Shown here in pieces: positions 1-7,756 of a stretch of 21,560 bases of DNA; within the stretch, counting starts at the first letter, position 1, and each line of letters starts with the position of its first letter. A program made the translations under genes and the position numbers. The DNA lies in contig JADAKE010000021.1 of assembly GCA_015680865.1 (NCBI GenBank), positions 1 to 21,560 on the forward strand. Direction: 5' to 3'. The DNA comes from Enterococcus lacertideformus. Its GTDB lineage: Bacteria; Bacillota; Bacilli; Lactobacillales; Enterococcaceae. The notes beneath the pieces are model-generated. The model made no database searches. It worked only from the letters and a program-made list of their open reading frames with translations, and was not told the DNA's origin.

Positions 1-579
1 TTCTTCTATTGCATGTTTTGACATTACTTTAGCTATTTAAAATATGGCATGCAATTCTAGTATTTACTGAATGAATATGGCTACGGTGACTGCAAATCTG
101 AAAGAGAATTTTTTATTGAAGAACTCTCAAATCTTAGATAGGATAGCTATTATTGACTATTCAACTCCCTATGACACAGCCAAGTTTATGGTGCGATAGA
201 AAGTTGTTAGTACTATGCTGAGAAATTTTAGACCTATATAGAATGGATAGAGTATCTAATTAACATTGTACGATATCCGATGGCAAAATCATTTTGATTG
301 ATAGTATAACTTTTAAACATAAAAGTACGCTTTTTTTAATTGAGTTTAGTCACTTTCGTCTTACAGAGTTGCATGTTTTTTGTATATCTTAAAATCAAAA
401 AAGTAAGGCAATAATCAGATTTTTTTGACTCTATCCTTTTTGATGTTGGCGAATTTCACTAACCTCTTTTTTGTGAGTCAAAAACATAAAAAAGACATCC
501 TGAAATCCTGATTAATTTGACGAACCTATTCACTAGCAGGAATCAAGAGGTCTCAAACTCAGCTTATCAAAGATACGTT
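1..579. other. decayed intergenic DNA without a recognisable gene
   Basis: Stop codons are frequent in all frames and I recognise no protein segment, RNA gene or intact promoter here. The only explained piece is about 336-436, a diverged copy of the sequence next to the rRNA operon terminator at the right edge of the window (listed separately). The remainder probably belongs to old, decayed genes or insertion sequences, but nothing identifies them. Confidence 0.5.
336..436. repeat. diverged copy of the rrn-terminator-flanking sequence
   Basis: This stretch aligns by eye with about 21281-21381. Shared landmarks in the same order are TGAGTTTAG, a variable block, CTTAAAAT, an A-run followed by AGT, and GGCAATAATCAGA. 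In the right copy the last part is the 5' arm of the hairpin terminator following the 5S rRNA gene; here the second arm is eroded, so the hairpin no longer closes well. No 5S gene follows this copy. It may be a relic of a duplicated or rearranged rrn-adjacent segment, or a member of a dispersed intergenic repeat family. Confidence 0.5.
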
Positions 580-1361
580 AAATATTCCTAAATACCCATT
601 TTGAAGAAAATTGTTTACATGATAGAGGCCAGAGCCATGAATTGTTGGACAGTGTAGAGAATCAACGATTAGCCTATTTAGAACGTTACTTTTCTTGTTT
701 TTCTCTGGCGGTTTGTGAAACGGTCCAATACATTGTTATGGATATGTAGTTTCTTATGTTTCTCTTATACAAAAACTATTTTCAAAGGCACTGCTGATGA
801 TTGATCGTTTCCATATTGTTCCATATATTGGTCAAACATTTCTTTCTCATCGCATAAAAGAAACTACGTCTCGGTTGAAACATTCGTCACAAAACCAACA
901 ACGTACAGGACGAAAACTGAAACGCTATTAGAAACTGCTTCAAAAAGAAGATGCAAAACTAAATGTACAGACCGTGTTTGGTGGACCCCTTTCAAAGATT
1001 ACTTGACCGAAATGGAATTGTTGACTATCTTTTAGCCATTTGTCCGACAACTTCGACAAGGTTATCAATTGTATCAAGATTTTCTTTGTGCTGTGAAAAA
1101 AGCGTGATATTAAGGCATTTGAAGAATTTTTAGTCGCTAATCGGACACCTTTTCCCAAATCCTATGCCACAATACTTAGAACCTTTAAGAAGTTTTTACC
1201 ATAGATTAAAGCCCTACGATTTAATTATTCTAATGGTCCGATTGAATGCCTAAACAACCCTAATTAAAGTATTAAAACGAAATGCCTATGGTTTTAGGAA
1301 CTTTTACAAGTTCAAACTACGTATTCTAATTTGTCACCGAAGAAAATTTTTAACTAAATAA
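580..1361 (+). mobile_element. decayed ISL3-family insertion sequence (transposase relic)
   Basis: The C-terminal half of an ISL3-family transposase can be read on the plus strand across several frames. About 634-750 reads SHELLDSVENQRLAYLERYF and then a segment ending in IVMDM and a stop. The frame at 797 reads MIDRFHIVPYIGQTFLSHRI, the family's conserved IDRFHIV segment. Near 1230 the frame reads FNYSNGPIECLNN, and 1266-1361 reads VLKRNAYGFRNFYKFKLRIL and ends at TAA 1359-1361, matching the conserved ISL3 C-terminus. Several internal stops and frameshifts separate the pieces, and the N-terminal zinc-finger/HTH half is not recognisable, so the element is dead. Terminal inverted repeats were not found. 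The family call rests on these motifs. Confidence 0.8.
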
Positions 1362-1400
1362 AAAAGAACGGAAAGAAGATGTTTTTCTTCTTTCTGTTCC
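1355..1400 (-). terminator. intrinsic terminator of the ackA transcript
   Basis: A 14-bp stem (1366-1379 with 1386-1399, one non-Watson-Crick pair) encloses a short loop. Read on the minus strand it is followed by a U-rich tail (complement of the A-run at 1356-1365). It lies about 130 bp past the ackA stop and abuts the transposase relic's stop codon. Confidence 0.75.
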
Positions 1401-1532
1401 AATAAGTATAAGATTTCTCTTTATCCACATGATTGACAAAAAGCCAAAATTTACTATTAAACTATTGATACGTTCTTTTATCTTATTTTTTGGTTCCTTG
1501 TTCTAGATATTGATCACTATATGCAGTTTCTT

Positions 1533-2717
1533 CTATTTACGTAAACGTTCTACATCACGAGCAATCATTAACTCTTCATCTGTTGGAATGACTAATACTT
1601 TAACTTTTGAATCTTTTGTTGAAATATCCAATTCTTTTCCACGAAGTTTATTCATTTCAGGATCAATTTCACAGCCAAACCATGACATACCTTTAATAAT
1701 TTCACTACGAACATGTCCATCATTTTCACCGATTCCGGCAGTAAAAATAATTGCATCTACACCATTCATCGTTGTTACGTATCCTCCGATATATTTACGG
1801 ATACGATCTACAAAGACATCGTATGCCAAATGGATATTTTCTTGGCCATAATTTTTCTCAAGATCACGCATATCACTTGATAAACCTGTTAAACCTAGCA
1901 GACCAGATTTTTTATTCAAAATATTAATCATTTCATCAATGTCGATTTCTAATTTTTCCATTAAATAAGGAAGAACTGCTGGGTCAATATCACCAGAACG
2001 AGTACCCATTGTTACTCCTGCAAGTGGAGTGAATCCCATTGAAGTATCGACAGATTTCCCACCATCTACTGCAGTGATCGAAACACCATTTCCTAAATGA
2101 CAAGTGATTAATTTCAATTCTTCAATTGGTTTGTCTAACATCTCAGCAGCACGCTCTGATACATAGCGATGACTAGTTCCATGAAAGCCGTATTTTCTTA
2201 CCTTGAAATCTTCATAGTAAGAAACGGGTAAACTATACAAATAATTATGTTTTGGCATTGTAGCATGGAAAGATGTATCAAAGACAGCAACACTAAGGAT
2301 ATTAGGTAAGATTTTTTTGAATGCTTTGATTCCCATCAGGTTTGCAGGATTATGCAATGGTGCAAACTCAGCTAATTCTTCAATGCGATTCATCACATCA
2401 TTATCAACAATAACAGAATCCCCATAAGTCTCGCCACCATGCACGACACGATGCCCAACACCAGTGATTTCATCATAAGAGTTTAAAATTTGTAGTTCGA
2501 TTAGTTGATCCAAGAGCATTTTTACAGCGATCTCATGATCATCAATATCCATAATTTGTTCGAATTTTTGATCTTCTCCGTATTTAATAGTAAAAATTGA
2601 ATCATTTAAACCAATTCTTTCGACAATTCCTTTAGCGATTACAGTTTCTTCTGGCATTTGATATAATTGCCATTTTAAACTTGAACTTCCAGCGTTAATT
2701 GCAATTGTTTTAGACAT
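1533..2717 (-). CDS. ackA: acetate kinase
   Basis: Acetate kinase interconverts acetyl phosphate + ADP and acetate + ATP in the cytoplasm, the last ATP-yielding step of the Pta-AckA route. The 394-residue product has normal family length. The ASKHA-fold signatures are all visible: NAGSSSLK at residues 8-15, GHRVVHGG with Arg90, FDTSFH with the catalytic Asp147, GFHGTSH with His179, HLGNG, the [19 protein letters not shown] block with Arg240, and the C-terminal TDEE with Glu381. The ATG at 2717 has a good ribosome site (AAGGAGAG, 6 nt upstream). It lies 24 bp downstream of the methyltransferase gene and is probably co-transcribed with it; a hairpin terminator lies at 1355-1400. No defect is visible, in contrast to the com genes upstream. 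Confidence 0.97.
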   Translation of the reverse strand: MSKTIAINAGSSSLKWQLYQMPEETVIAKGIVERIGLNDSIFTIKYGEDQKFEQIMDIDDHEIAVKMLLDQLIELQILNSYDEITGVGHRVVHGGETYGDSVIVDNDVMNRIEELAEFAPLHNPANLMGIKAFKKILPNILSVAVFDTSFHATMPKHNYLYSLPVSYYEDFKVRKYGFHGTSHRYVSERAAEMLDKPIEELKLITCHLGNGVSITAVDGGKSVDTSMGFTPLAGVTMGTRSGDIDPAVLPYLMEKLEIDIDEMINILNKKSGLLGLTGLSSDMRDLEKNYGQENIHLAYDVFVDRIRKYIGGYVTTMNGVDAIIFTAGIGENDGHVRSEIIKGMSWFGCEIDPEMNKLRGKELDISTKDSKVKVLVIPTDEELMIARDVERLRK

Positions 2718-2741
2718 ATAACTCTCCTTCTTGATAAATGA

Positions 2742-3749
2742 TTAAAGAGACGCCGATTTCCATGTTTCAAATTCTTTAAAAAATTCGGTCACCTTCTCTT
2801 GTTTCTTTAAGGAATCAAGTTTGACAAGCAATACTTCTTGAGCTTGCTTGGCATTTGTTCCTTTTTTCTGTAAAATCAATATACTTTTTTGTGATTGCTT
2901 ATTACGGAATAGTTCATCTGGTAATTGGATCATTCCTTGAAGATAGCCTTCTTCTTTAAACCATCTTTTAACATCTTCACTTTGCTCTGTTTCTAAAAAG
3001 TTACTTGGCATCAAAAATAGACCAAATCCATCTGGCTTTACATATTTCATTGCTTGCTCTAATAACAGATAGTGTGCATAACTGTGACCATCTTTGGTGC
3101 TTGTTAAAAATTCTTTTGCTTTTTGATCATTCGGATAATAACCAATTGGTAAATCGCTGATTGCAACGTCAACTGGATCAACCAATAAATCTTGTAATCC
3201 ATCTTGGTGAAAGTATTGTACGTTAGCTTGAGTCAGATCAATTGTTGAAGCAGCGACTGCTAATAACGTATCATCAATATCTACACCTAATCCCTCCACT
3301 AGATATCCTGCATTTGTCAGGTTTAAAAGAACTGTTAATAACAAGTTGCCCATTCCTACTGAAATGTCTAAAATCCTGATTGATTCTTTTTTATTTATGA
3401 ACAGCTGTTCAATTAAAAAGACAAATAAAAAACCAATACTATCTGGGGTTAGTTGGTGATTTGCTTGAAGATGTTCTGTTTGACTTCCTTTTAGTAACAG
3501 GAGCTGAGACAAACGACGCCACTCTTCTGGTTCAAAGGACAATAGACTGAGTTTTTTATACAATTCTGAAATCTGTTTTGCTATTTCTTCAGTCGGTACG
3601 CCATCCACCATAAGCACTTGATAGTTATCAATTAAGTTTTCAGCATTTTCGATATAGGCTTCTAAAAAGGAAGTTCCCAATGCATTTTGTAAAAGCTGAA
3701 TCGCTTTTAGGTTTTGTTCAAACCCCTGTTCCATTTTTTCTGGTAACAT
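2742..3749 (-). CDS. ytxK: class I SAM-dependent methyltransferase, YtxK/ComYH family
   Basis: A 335-residue N6-adenine-type methyltransferase fold. Residues 1-110 form a helical N-terminal region. The SAM-binding motif I is DISVGMGN (128-135), an acidic residue follows at 157 (GVDID), and the catalytic-type motif is DLPIGYYP at 199-206, a variant of (D/N)PP(Y/F). Homologues sit between the competence pilus operon and ackA in streptococci (comYH) and next to ackA in Bacillus (ytxK). comYH is needed for transformation in some streptococci, but its substrate is not established. The ATG at 3749 follows AAGAGGTG; Met6 is a less likely alternative start. The gene is intact although the adjacent pilus genes are not, and it has its own promoter-like element, so it may serve a role outside competence. 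Confidence 0.85.
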   Translation of the reverse strand: MLPEKMEQGFEQNLKAIQLLQNALGTSFLEAYIENAENLIDNYQVLMVDGVPTEEIAKQISELYKKLSLLSFEPEEWRRLSQLLLLKGSQTEHLQANHQLTPDSIGFLFVFLIEQLFINKKESIRILDISVGMGNLLLTVLLNLTNAGYLVEGLGVDIDDTLLAVAASTIDLTQANVQYFHQDGLQDLLVDPVDVAISDLPIGYYPNDQKAKEFLTSTKDGHSYAHYLLLEQAMKYVKPDGFGLFLMPSNFLETEQSEDVKRWFKEEGYLQGMIQLPDELFRNKQSQKSILILQKKGTNAKQAQEVLLVKLDSLKKQEKVTEFFKEFETWKSASL

Positions 3750-3771
3750 GGTGCACCTCTTTTCTAGATAT

Positions 3772-3777
3772 ATTATA
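3772..3777 (-). promoter_or_regulatory. putative extended -10 promoter for ytxK-ackA
   Basis: On the minus strand the sequence is TTGTTATAAT: a consensus TATAAT preceded by TGn, 22 bp upstream of the ytxK start codon. No good -35 hexamer is seen, which is acceptable for an extended -10 promoter. It would let ytxK-ackA be expressed independently of the broken comG operon. Confidence 0.55.
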
Positions 3778-3889
3778 ACAATTATTTTACCTGTTTAATT
3801 TTAACTAACTATGACCAAAATTTCAATCGTTTTCACACTTTTTTATTTGTGAAATAGCAAACATATTTTAGATATAAACAGCTTTATAA

Positions 3890-3928
3890 CAGAAAAGAGG
3901 GCGTTTTCACAAATTCACTTCTTTTCTG
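3890..3928 (-). terminator. hairpin over the comGG stop codon, possible weak terminator
   Basis: A 9-bp stem (CAGAAAAGA with TCTTTTCTG) encloses a loop of 21 nt that contains the comGG stop. No clear U-run follows on the minus strand, so termination is doubtful; it may instead be an mRNA 3' structure. Confidence 0.3.
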
Positions 3929-4277
3929 TATTACTTTCTGTATCATCTTTGACTGATTCTGTAAATTTAAAAAGATCCGTTCCAATTTTTATTTCTATAT
4001 TTAATTGTTTATTTGTTTGGTTATAAGAAATAGTTCCCAAAGTATACTGGTATTTCCCGCTGTCTTTTAGATTATTTATTTCAGACAAAAACATTTGTTT
4101 CATTATTTTTGCTAAATAATAATTTTTTACACGATAATTCATATCTACTGTCAGGCGGTAGCTTTCTATCACGATAATGGATAAAGAGCTACAAATTAAA
4201 AACAAGACAAGAGTTGAAAACAATATATTCCCTTTGAATAATCGTTTATGTTGATGGTTTAGTCCAGATTCCTTCAT
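3915..4277 (-). CDS. comGG: ComGG-like competence pseudopilus component
   Basis: The last gene of the seven-gene comG operon. The 120-residue reading from ATG 4277 (GGAGAG just upstream; two further in-frame ATGs at 4289 and 4295) has a basic N-terminus and one membrane segment (about residues 17-35: ILFSTLVLFLICSSLSIIV). A polar C-terminal domain ends in a charged tail. ComGG sequences are poorly conserved, so identity comes from position and architecture rather than motifs. It overlaps the end of comGF by 32 bp. It shows no internal lesion, but with comGA, B, C, D and F broken it cannot contribute to a pilus unless those lesions are suppressed. Confidence 0.65.
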   Translation of the reverse strand: MKESGLNHQHKRLFKGNILFSTLVLFLICSSLSIIVIESYRLTVDMNYRVKNYYLAKIMKQMFLSEINNLKDSGKYQYTLGTISYNQTNKQLNIEIKIGTDLFKFTESVKDDTESNTEKK

Positions 4278-4674
4278 TCTTCTCTCCATTTTCAAATTCC
4301 ACCAAAAAAGTGATTACTGTAGCCTGATCACTAACTTCCCAAATTTTAATATCAGTCAACATTGGTTGGTGTCCTCCAGATAACTCACGCTTACGTATCA
4401 TATTTTGATATTGCTCAAAAAAATAAGTTTTATTTCCTATTTCATAATAGACTCGATTATCTTTCACCCTAACATTCGATCCTTTTTTTACTTCATCTTC
4501 AAACTGCGTCAAAAAAATCAGCCATTCTTTTTGATCTTTTCGTTACAAATAGTGGTCTATTTTAACTGTTTGTTTAATCAAAAGACTTGTAGAAAGTATA
4601 ATCGAACTTAAAATAATAAGAGAAATAAGACACTCAATCAACGTAAAAGCATTTTTATTCGTGTATTTTTTCAA
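4246..4674 (-). pseudogene. comGF: comGF, minor pseudopilin-like protein, interrupted by a stop codon
   Basis: From a TTG start at 4672-4674 the frame reads KKYTNKNAFTLIECLISLII, a class III prepilin-like signal with the FTLIE motif and a hydrophobic helix, the expected N-terminus for ComGF. Codon 44 is TAA (4543-4545). After it the same frame continues without further interruption (RKDQKEWLIFLTQFEDEVKK...) to 4246, giving 142 codons, about normal for ComGF. A TTG at 4512 could restart translation but would give only the soluble 88-residue part without the membrane anchor. The start overlaps the end of comGE and the end overlaps comGG, the usual tight packing of this operon. Broken by a single nonsense change. 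Confidence 0.8.
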
Positions 4675-4984
4675 TTTCTATCACTTTTTCTCCCTGAATG
4701 ATCTTTACTTTTTGAATTTTTTCTCCTTCTCTGATGATGATTGTCTGACTTTTTTGATCTTCCATTGTTCTTATTGGAAGCTTATGATGGATTCGATAAG
4801 TTTTGACATCTTCATATAACCTACGAATGACTCGAATTTCTAGATCACTATTTTTTTCTTTTTTAAGCAGGTATACATTTCCATAACTTACTAAGAAAAT
4901 ACAGGAGGCAGTAATCGATAATGCCATTAATGTTTCTAAAAGCACAAAGCTAGTCTTGTTTGATTTTTTTAATATAATGCCCAC
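4655..4984 (-). CDS. comGE: ComGE-like minor pseudopilin
   Basis: The frame starts at GTG 4982-4984, which overlaps the comGD stop as TAGTG, and runs 109 residues. Near the N-terminus is a prepilin-like hydrophobic segment (SFVLLETLMALSITASCIFL) preceded by lysines, with the Glu at +5 typical of pseudopilins. The charged C-terminal part ends in EKVIEIEKIHE. The frame is open further upstream (to 5038), but the 1-nt stop-start overlap and the position of the signal segment favour the GTG; no strong ribosome site is seen. Assigned by position between comGD and comGF and by architecture. It appears intact but sits in an operon whose other core genes are broken. Confidence 0.65.
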   Translation of the reverse strand: MGIILKKSNKTSFVLLETLMALSITASCIFLVSYGNVYLLKKEKNSDLEIRVIRRLYEDVKTYRIHHKLPIRTMEDQKSQTIIIREGEKIQKVKIIQGEKVIEIEKIHE

Positions 4985-5420
4985 TACCCATTTGAAACTG
5001 ATAGATGATAGATGATAGCTTGTCCTTTTGTATGCCAATAAAAATGATAAGCTTCTAAGCTACTTTCATTCCCAGTTTGAGGAACAAAAGCAATTTCTCC
5101 TGCTTTTTTCACTTCTATTTCTATTGGTACATTTAAAATTGACCAATCAATTGCAGTAGCTGGAACATTAAAAAGTATCTGTTTATTTTCTTGATCATAA
5201 GAGATCGTAGTCATTTGTTGAGTGACGATCGCCGTTTTTTGTGTAGCGTAAATTCGATGTTCAAATTGCGCGAAGAATTGTTCAATTATCAGTTTTTTTG
5301 CCACGAAGAAACAGAAAAAACTGGAAAAATGAAAATGCTTAAGCTAATTACCAAAACTAATAACGTTTCTACCAGAGTATAACCAACGAAAGTATCTGTT
5401 TTATTTTTTGTTATACACAT
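4984..5420 (-). pseudogene. comGD: comGD, minor pseudopilin, frameshifted in an A7 run
   Basis: An ATG at 5418-5420 (AGGAA 7 nt upstream, overlapping the end of comGC) opens MCITKNKTDTFVGYTLVETL, a prepilin signal with the (Y/F)TLVE motif and a following hydrophobic helix. This frame stops after SSWQKN. The rest (KKLIIEQFFAQFEHRIYATQ...YHLSVSNG, ending 4984) lies in another frame. The two join cleanly if the run of seven A (plus-strand T-run 5293-5299) had eight. The reconstructed protein would be about 145 residues, normal for ComGD. The lesion is one base lost from a homopolymer: a real mutation, a sequencing error or a site of transcriptional slippage cannot be told apart here. Confidence 0.82.
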
Positions 5421-5696
5421 CGGCATGTTCCTGTTTGATATAACCTTCTTTTAAGAGCTCGGCAATCGTTGGGACTTTTCCATCATTTTGCAAAGAATAT
5501 AGCTCTTTTTGTGCATCAATCAATTGTAAAACGGCTTGCCTTCCTTCTTTATTCACATGATCACGGTAACGTGAAATGTTTGGAACGAATAAAAGAACCA
5601 ATGCGCTAATGACTAACAAAACGATTAACATTTCAATTAAAGTAAATGATTTAATCGTATAGACGTTTTTTTATTTCGTTTGGTGTTTTTTTTCAT
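5401..5696 (-). pseudogene. comGC: comGC, major competence pseudopilin, frameshifted in an A7 run
   Basis: ComGC is the main subunit of the competence pseudopilus that takes up DNA. An ATG at 5694-5696 (GAGGAGG upstream, ATGA overlap with the comGB stop) opens MKKNTKRNKK, then the frame runs into a stop. The true continuation KSFTLIEMLIVLLVISALVL, the canonical type IV prepilin cleavage region and helix, is in another frame and runs to 5401 (ending ADVYNKK). One extra A in the A7 run (plus-strand T-run 5666-5672) restores a 98-residue protein of normal ComGC length. As found, the basic leader is separated from the pilin helix, so no processed pilin should be made. An internal ATG within the helix (5631) cannot give a functional prepilin. 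Confidence 0.85.
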
Positions 5697-6743
5697 AGCA
5701 AAACCTCCTCTATATTGCCATATACTGGCAATAAAATAGCTGCATAAACCAACAAAATCAATCCAGCAATTCCTAAAAAGATAATAGGTTGTATCCAATG
5801 GAGCCAACGATTCATTTTTTGAAAAAATTGTTGTCTTACAAATTCACTATAAAATAGAAGTTCCTTTCCTAAGTTCCCTTTGGCTTCTCCTTGTAAAACA
5901 ATTTGACTAAACTCTTCTGTTAAAAAAGAGTACTTCTGGAATTGTTGCGATAATGGAATTCCTGATTCTAGTCCTTTTGTTAGACGAAAAGCTAATAATT
6001 GGATCAAACTTCCTTGCTTGGTTTCCTTTAAACAAAATATGATTTGGCGCAATTCTAGCCCTTCGTAAAATAACTTACCAAATTCTAAGGCAATAATAGG
6101 AGGATTGATAAAGAGAAATAAATGTCCCGATCCCTATTTTCTTACTCAACCAATCATTTTTTTGGATCTTATCCATCTTTCTTAGTCTAATCTTTATGAA
6201 AAGAAACAGGAACATAATAATGAGTAAACCTATTAAACCATACCAATGGAATGTTTGCAGAAATCGGATACCCCAATGAGAACTCATAACCATTTCAGTA
6301 TGAAGCAATTGTGGCAAGATAAACTGTCTTAAAGCGACTAAAATCCCTAATAAAAACAAGAGTAGTAGGCTTGGATAACTAATCATCTTTTTTAATTCTT
6401 TTTGAAAATTATCTACTAGACGAAATTGTTCAGCCATTCCTTTTAATGTCTTTATTAAATTCCCATGGGTCTCTGCTAGCTCTATTTGGACAAGTTTTTC
6501 TTGAGCAAACCCCATTCCTTGTAAAACATCGTAAAAAGGATGACCTTCTTGAAGCAAACTTTGCCCATACTGTAAGTAAGATTTGGGTATAGGGGTCATT
6601 TTTAATAAAATAGCCATCGCTTCTTGAATACTAAAACCATGTATGAGTAATTCTCCCATTAATTGTATATATTTTGCTTGATGTTCACGGGACATTTTTT
6701 TAGAAGGCATGTGATTGCCACTGTCTATTTTGCGCTTCTTCAT
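5693..6743 (-). pseudogene. comGB: comGB, pilus assembly membrane protein, frameshifted
   Basis: ComGB is the GspF/PilC-type integral membrane platform protein of the DNA-uptake pseudopilus. The N-terminal part (ATG at 6743, or ATG at 6710) contains the first GspF-like domain (LMGELLIHGFSIQEAM, ETHGNLIKTLKGMAEQ) and two membrane segments, up to about 6100. There the frame runs into a stop at 6075. The continuation IIALEFGKLFYEGLELRQII and the second GspF-like domain (LQGEAKGNLGKELLFYSEF) with a last membrane helix are in another frame to 5693. Removing one base near 6091-6105 rejoins them. The total of about 350 residues is normal. The start overlaps the original end of comGA, and a GTG at 6776 is another possible start. 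Confidence 0.85.
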
Positions 6744-7627
6744 AACTTTGTTTCCAACCTTTCTTCTCAAAACCACTATACGTAAAGTTGTAGCTCCATA
6801 GTACAGCTGCGGATTGCTTGTGGTAAAAGAATTTCTTGATAAACTACACCAGCTAAACATTCAAAAAAATCTTCTTTTTCCCCTACCAGATCAACGATCC
6901 TAGTCGCTGTCCCTTCTAAATTTCGGGCATGAACTGTGGCAAACACACGATGGCCTGTTAATGCTGCTCGTATAGCTGCCCTTGCTGTTTTCTGATCTCT
7001 TATTTCTCCTATTATTAGTAAATCGGGGCGATGCCGTAGCGCAAGTTTCAATAATTGTTCATAAGTTTGATCAATTTTATCGTTGACTTGTAATTGTAAA
7101 AAGAAAGGTTGCTCAATTTCCACTGTGTCTTCAATTGTGATCACTTGCAGGTCTTCTTCTTGTGCCAAGTAATACATTAGGGAGGTTTTTCCTGAACCAA
7201 CTGGCCCACTAAATAAATAAAGGCCACGTTTTCGGGTCTGTTCGCTGATCATTTTTAAATCGGAGGAAGAAAAACAACGGAATTGTTTTTCAGACAAATC
7301 ATACAATAACCGTATAACTAAACTTTCTCTTTGTAGATAATCCCCTACGGAAGACAACCTCAATCTGATTTCTCTATCTTTTAAGGGATAAGTTAATGAA
7401 CCTAGCTGAGCTTTTCGTCTTTCGCCGATGTCCATCTTACCTAAATATTTGAATCGGGAAATGAGTTGCTGGCCTATTTCTTGTAAGAGTTCTCTTTGTA
7501 ATGTTCGATTTTTACTATAACGATAGTAAATCTTAAAACCAGTATAACAAGGTAATATATAGATATCTTGTACACTATTATTATAACTTTCTTTAATTAA
7601 ATCGTCCGAAATCTCTTTTATATCCAT
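6700..7627 (-). pseudogene. comGA: comGA, pseudopilus assembly ATPase, frameshifted near the C-terminus
   Basis: GspE/PilT-type secretion ATPase that powers the competence pseudopilus. ATG 7627 follows GGAGGGG, so it is preferred over an upstream ATG at 7705. Visible motifs: Walker A GPVGSGKT (141-148), Asp box ITIEDTVE (164-171), Walker B LLIIGE (203-208) and His box GHRVFATVHA (225-234). The uninterrupted frame ends at 6776 as LLPQAIRSCTMELQLYV, which looks unnatural. Another frame continues as SAAVLWSYNFTYSGF and GWKQSYEEAQNRQWQSHAF to a stop at 6700-6702, resembling the real ComGA C-terminus. Removing one base near 6815-6830 joins them into a 308-residue protein. The ATPase core is intact, so the 283-residue product may fold, but its C-terminal about 45 residues are replaced by an aberrant tail. 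All downstream pilus genes but two are also broken. Confidence 0.72.
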
Positions 7628-7700
7628 CCTATCCCCTCCACAAAAAATATACGTCTTTTTTAATAAATCTTTCATTTTTTTGTTAATAAATAATAAAATA

Positions 7701-7728
7701 TCCACAAAAACCGAATTTATGTTATACT
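7701..7728 (+). promoter_or_regulatory. putative promoter of ade
   Basis: Extended -10 element TGTTATACT (TATACT at 7723-7728, TGn directly upstream) with a weak -35-like TCCACA at 7701-7706 and a 16-bp spacer. It sits 29 bp before the GTG start of ade, in the short divergent gap with comGA. Confidence 0.6.
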
Positions 7729-7756
7729 ATTAAAAATTAATTTTGGAGGTAAGTAG

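Noticed and set aside
940..1158. Minus-strand open frame of 72 codons
   Set aside because: It lies antisense to the ISL3 transposase relic, whose plus-strand peptide matches the family; no ribosome site or family resemblance.
3830..3928. Long-range pairing of TTTGTGAAA with TTTCACAAA after comGG as a terminator
   Set aside because: The loop would be about 60 nt and AT-rich with no U-run; likely chance in this composition.
7628..7700. Possible ComX (cin-box) promoter upstream of comGA
   Set aside because: I looked for TACGAATA-type sequence on the minus strand; only partial matches such as GACGTATA and ATTCGG occur, not at convincing spacing.
7729..7756. Purine riboswitch before ade
   Set aside because: The ade leader is only about 30 nt after the promoter, too short for the aptamer, and no characteristic junction sequences are present.
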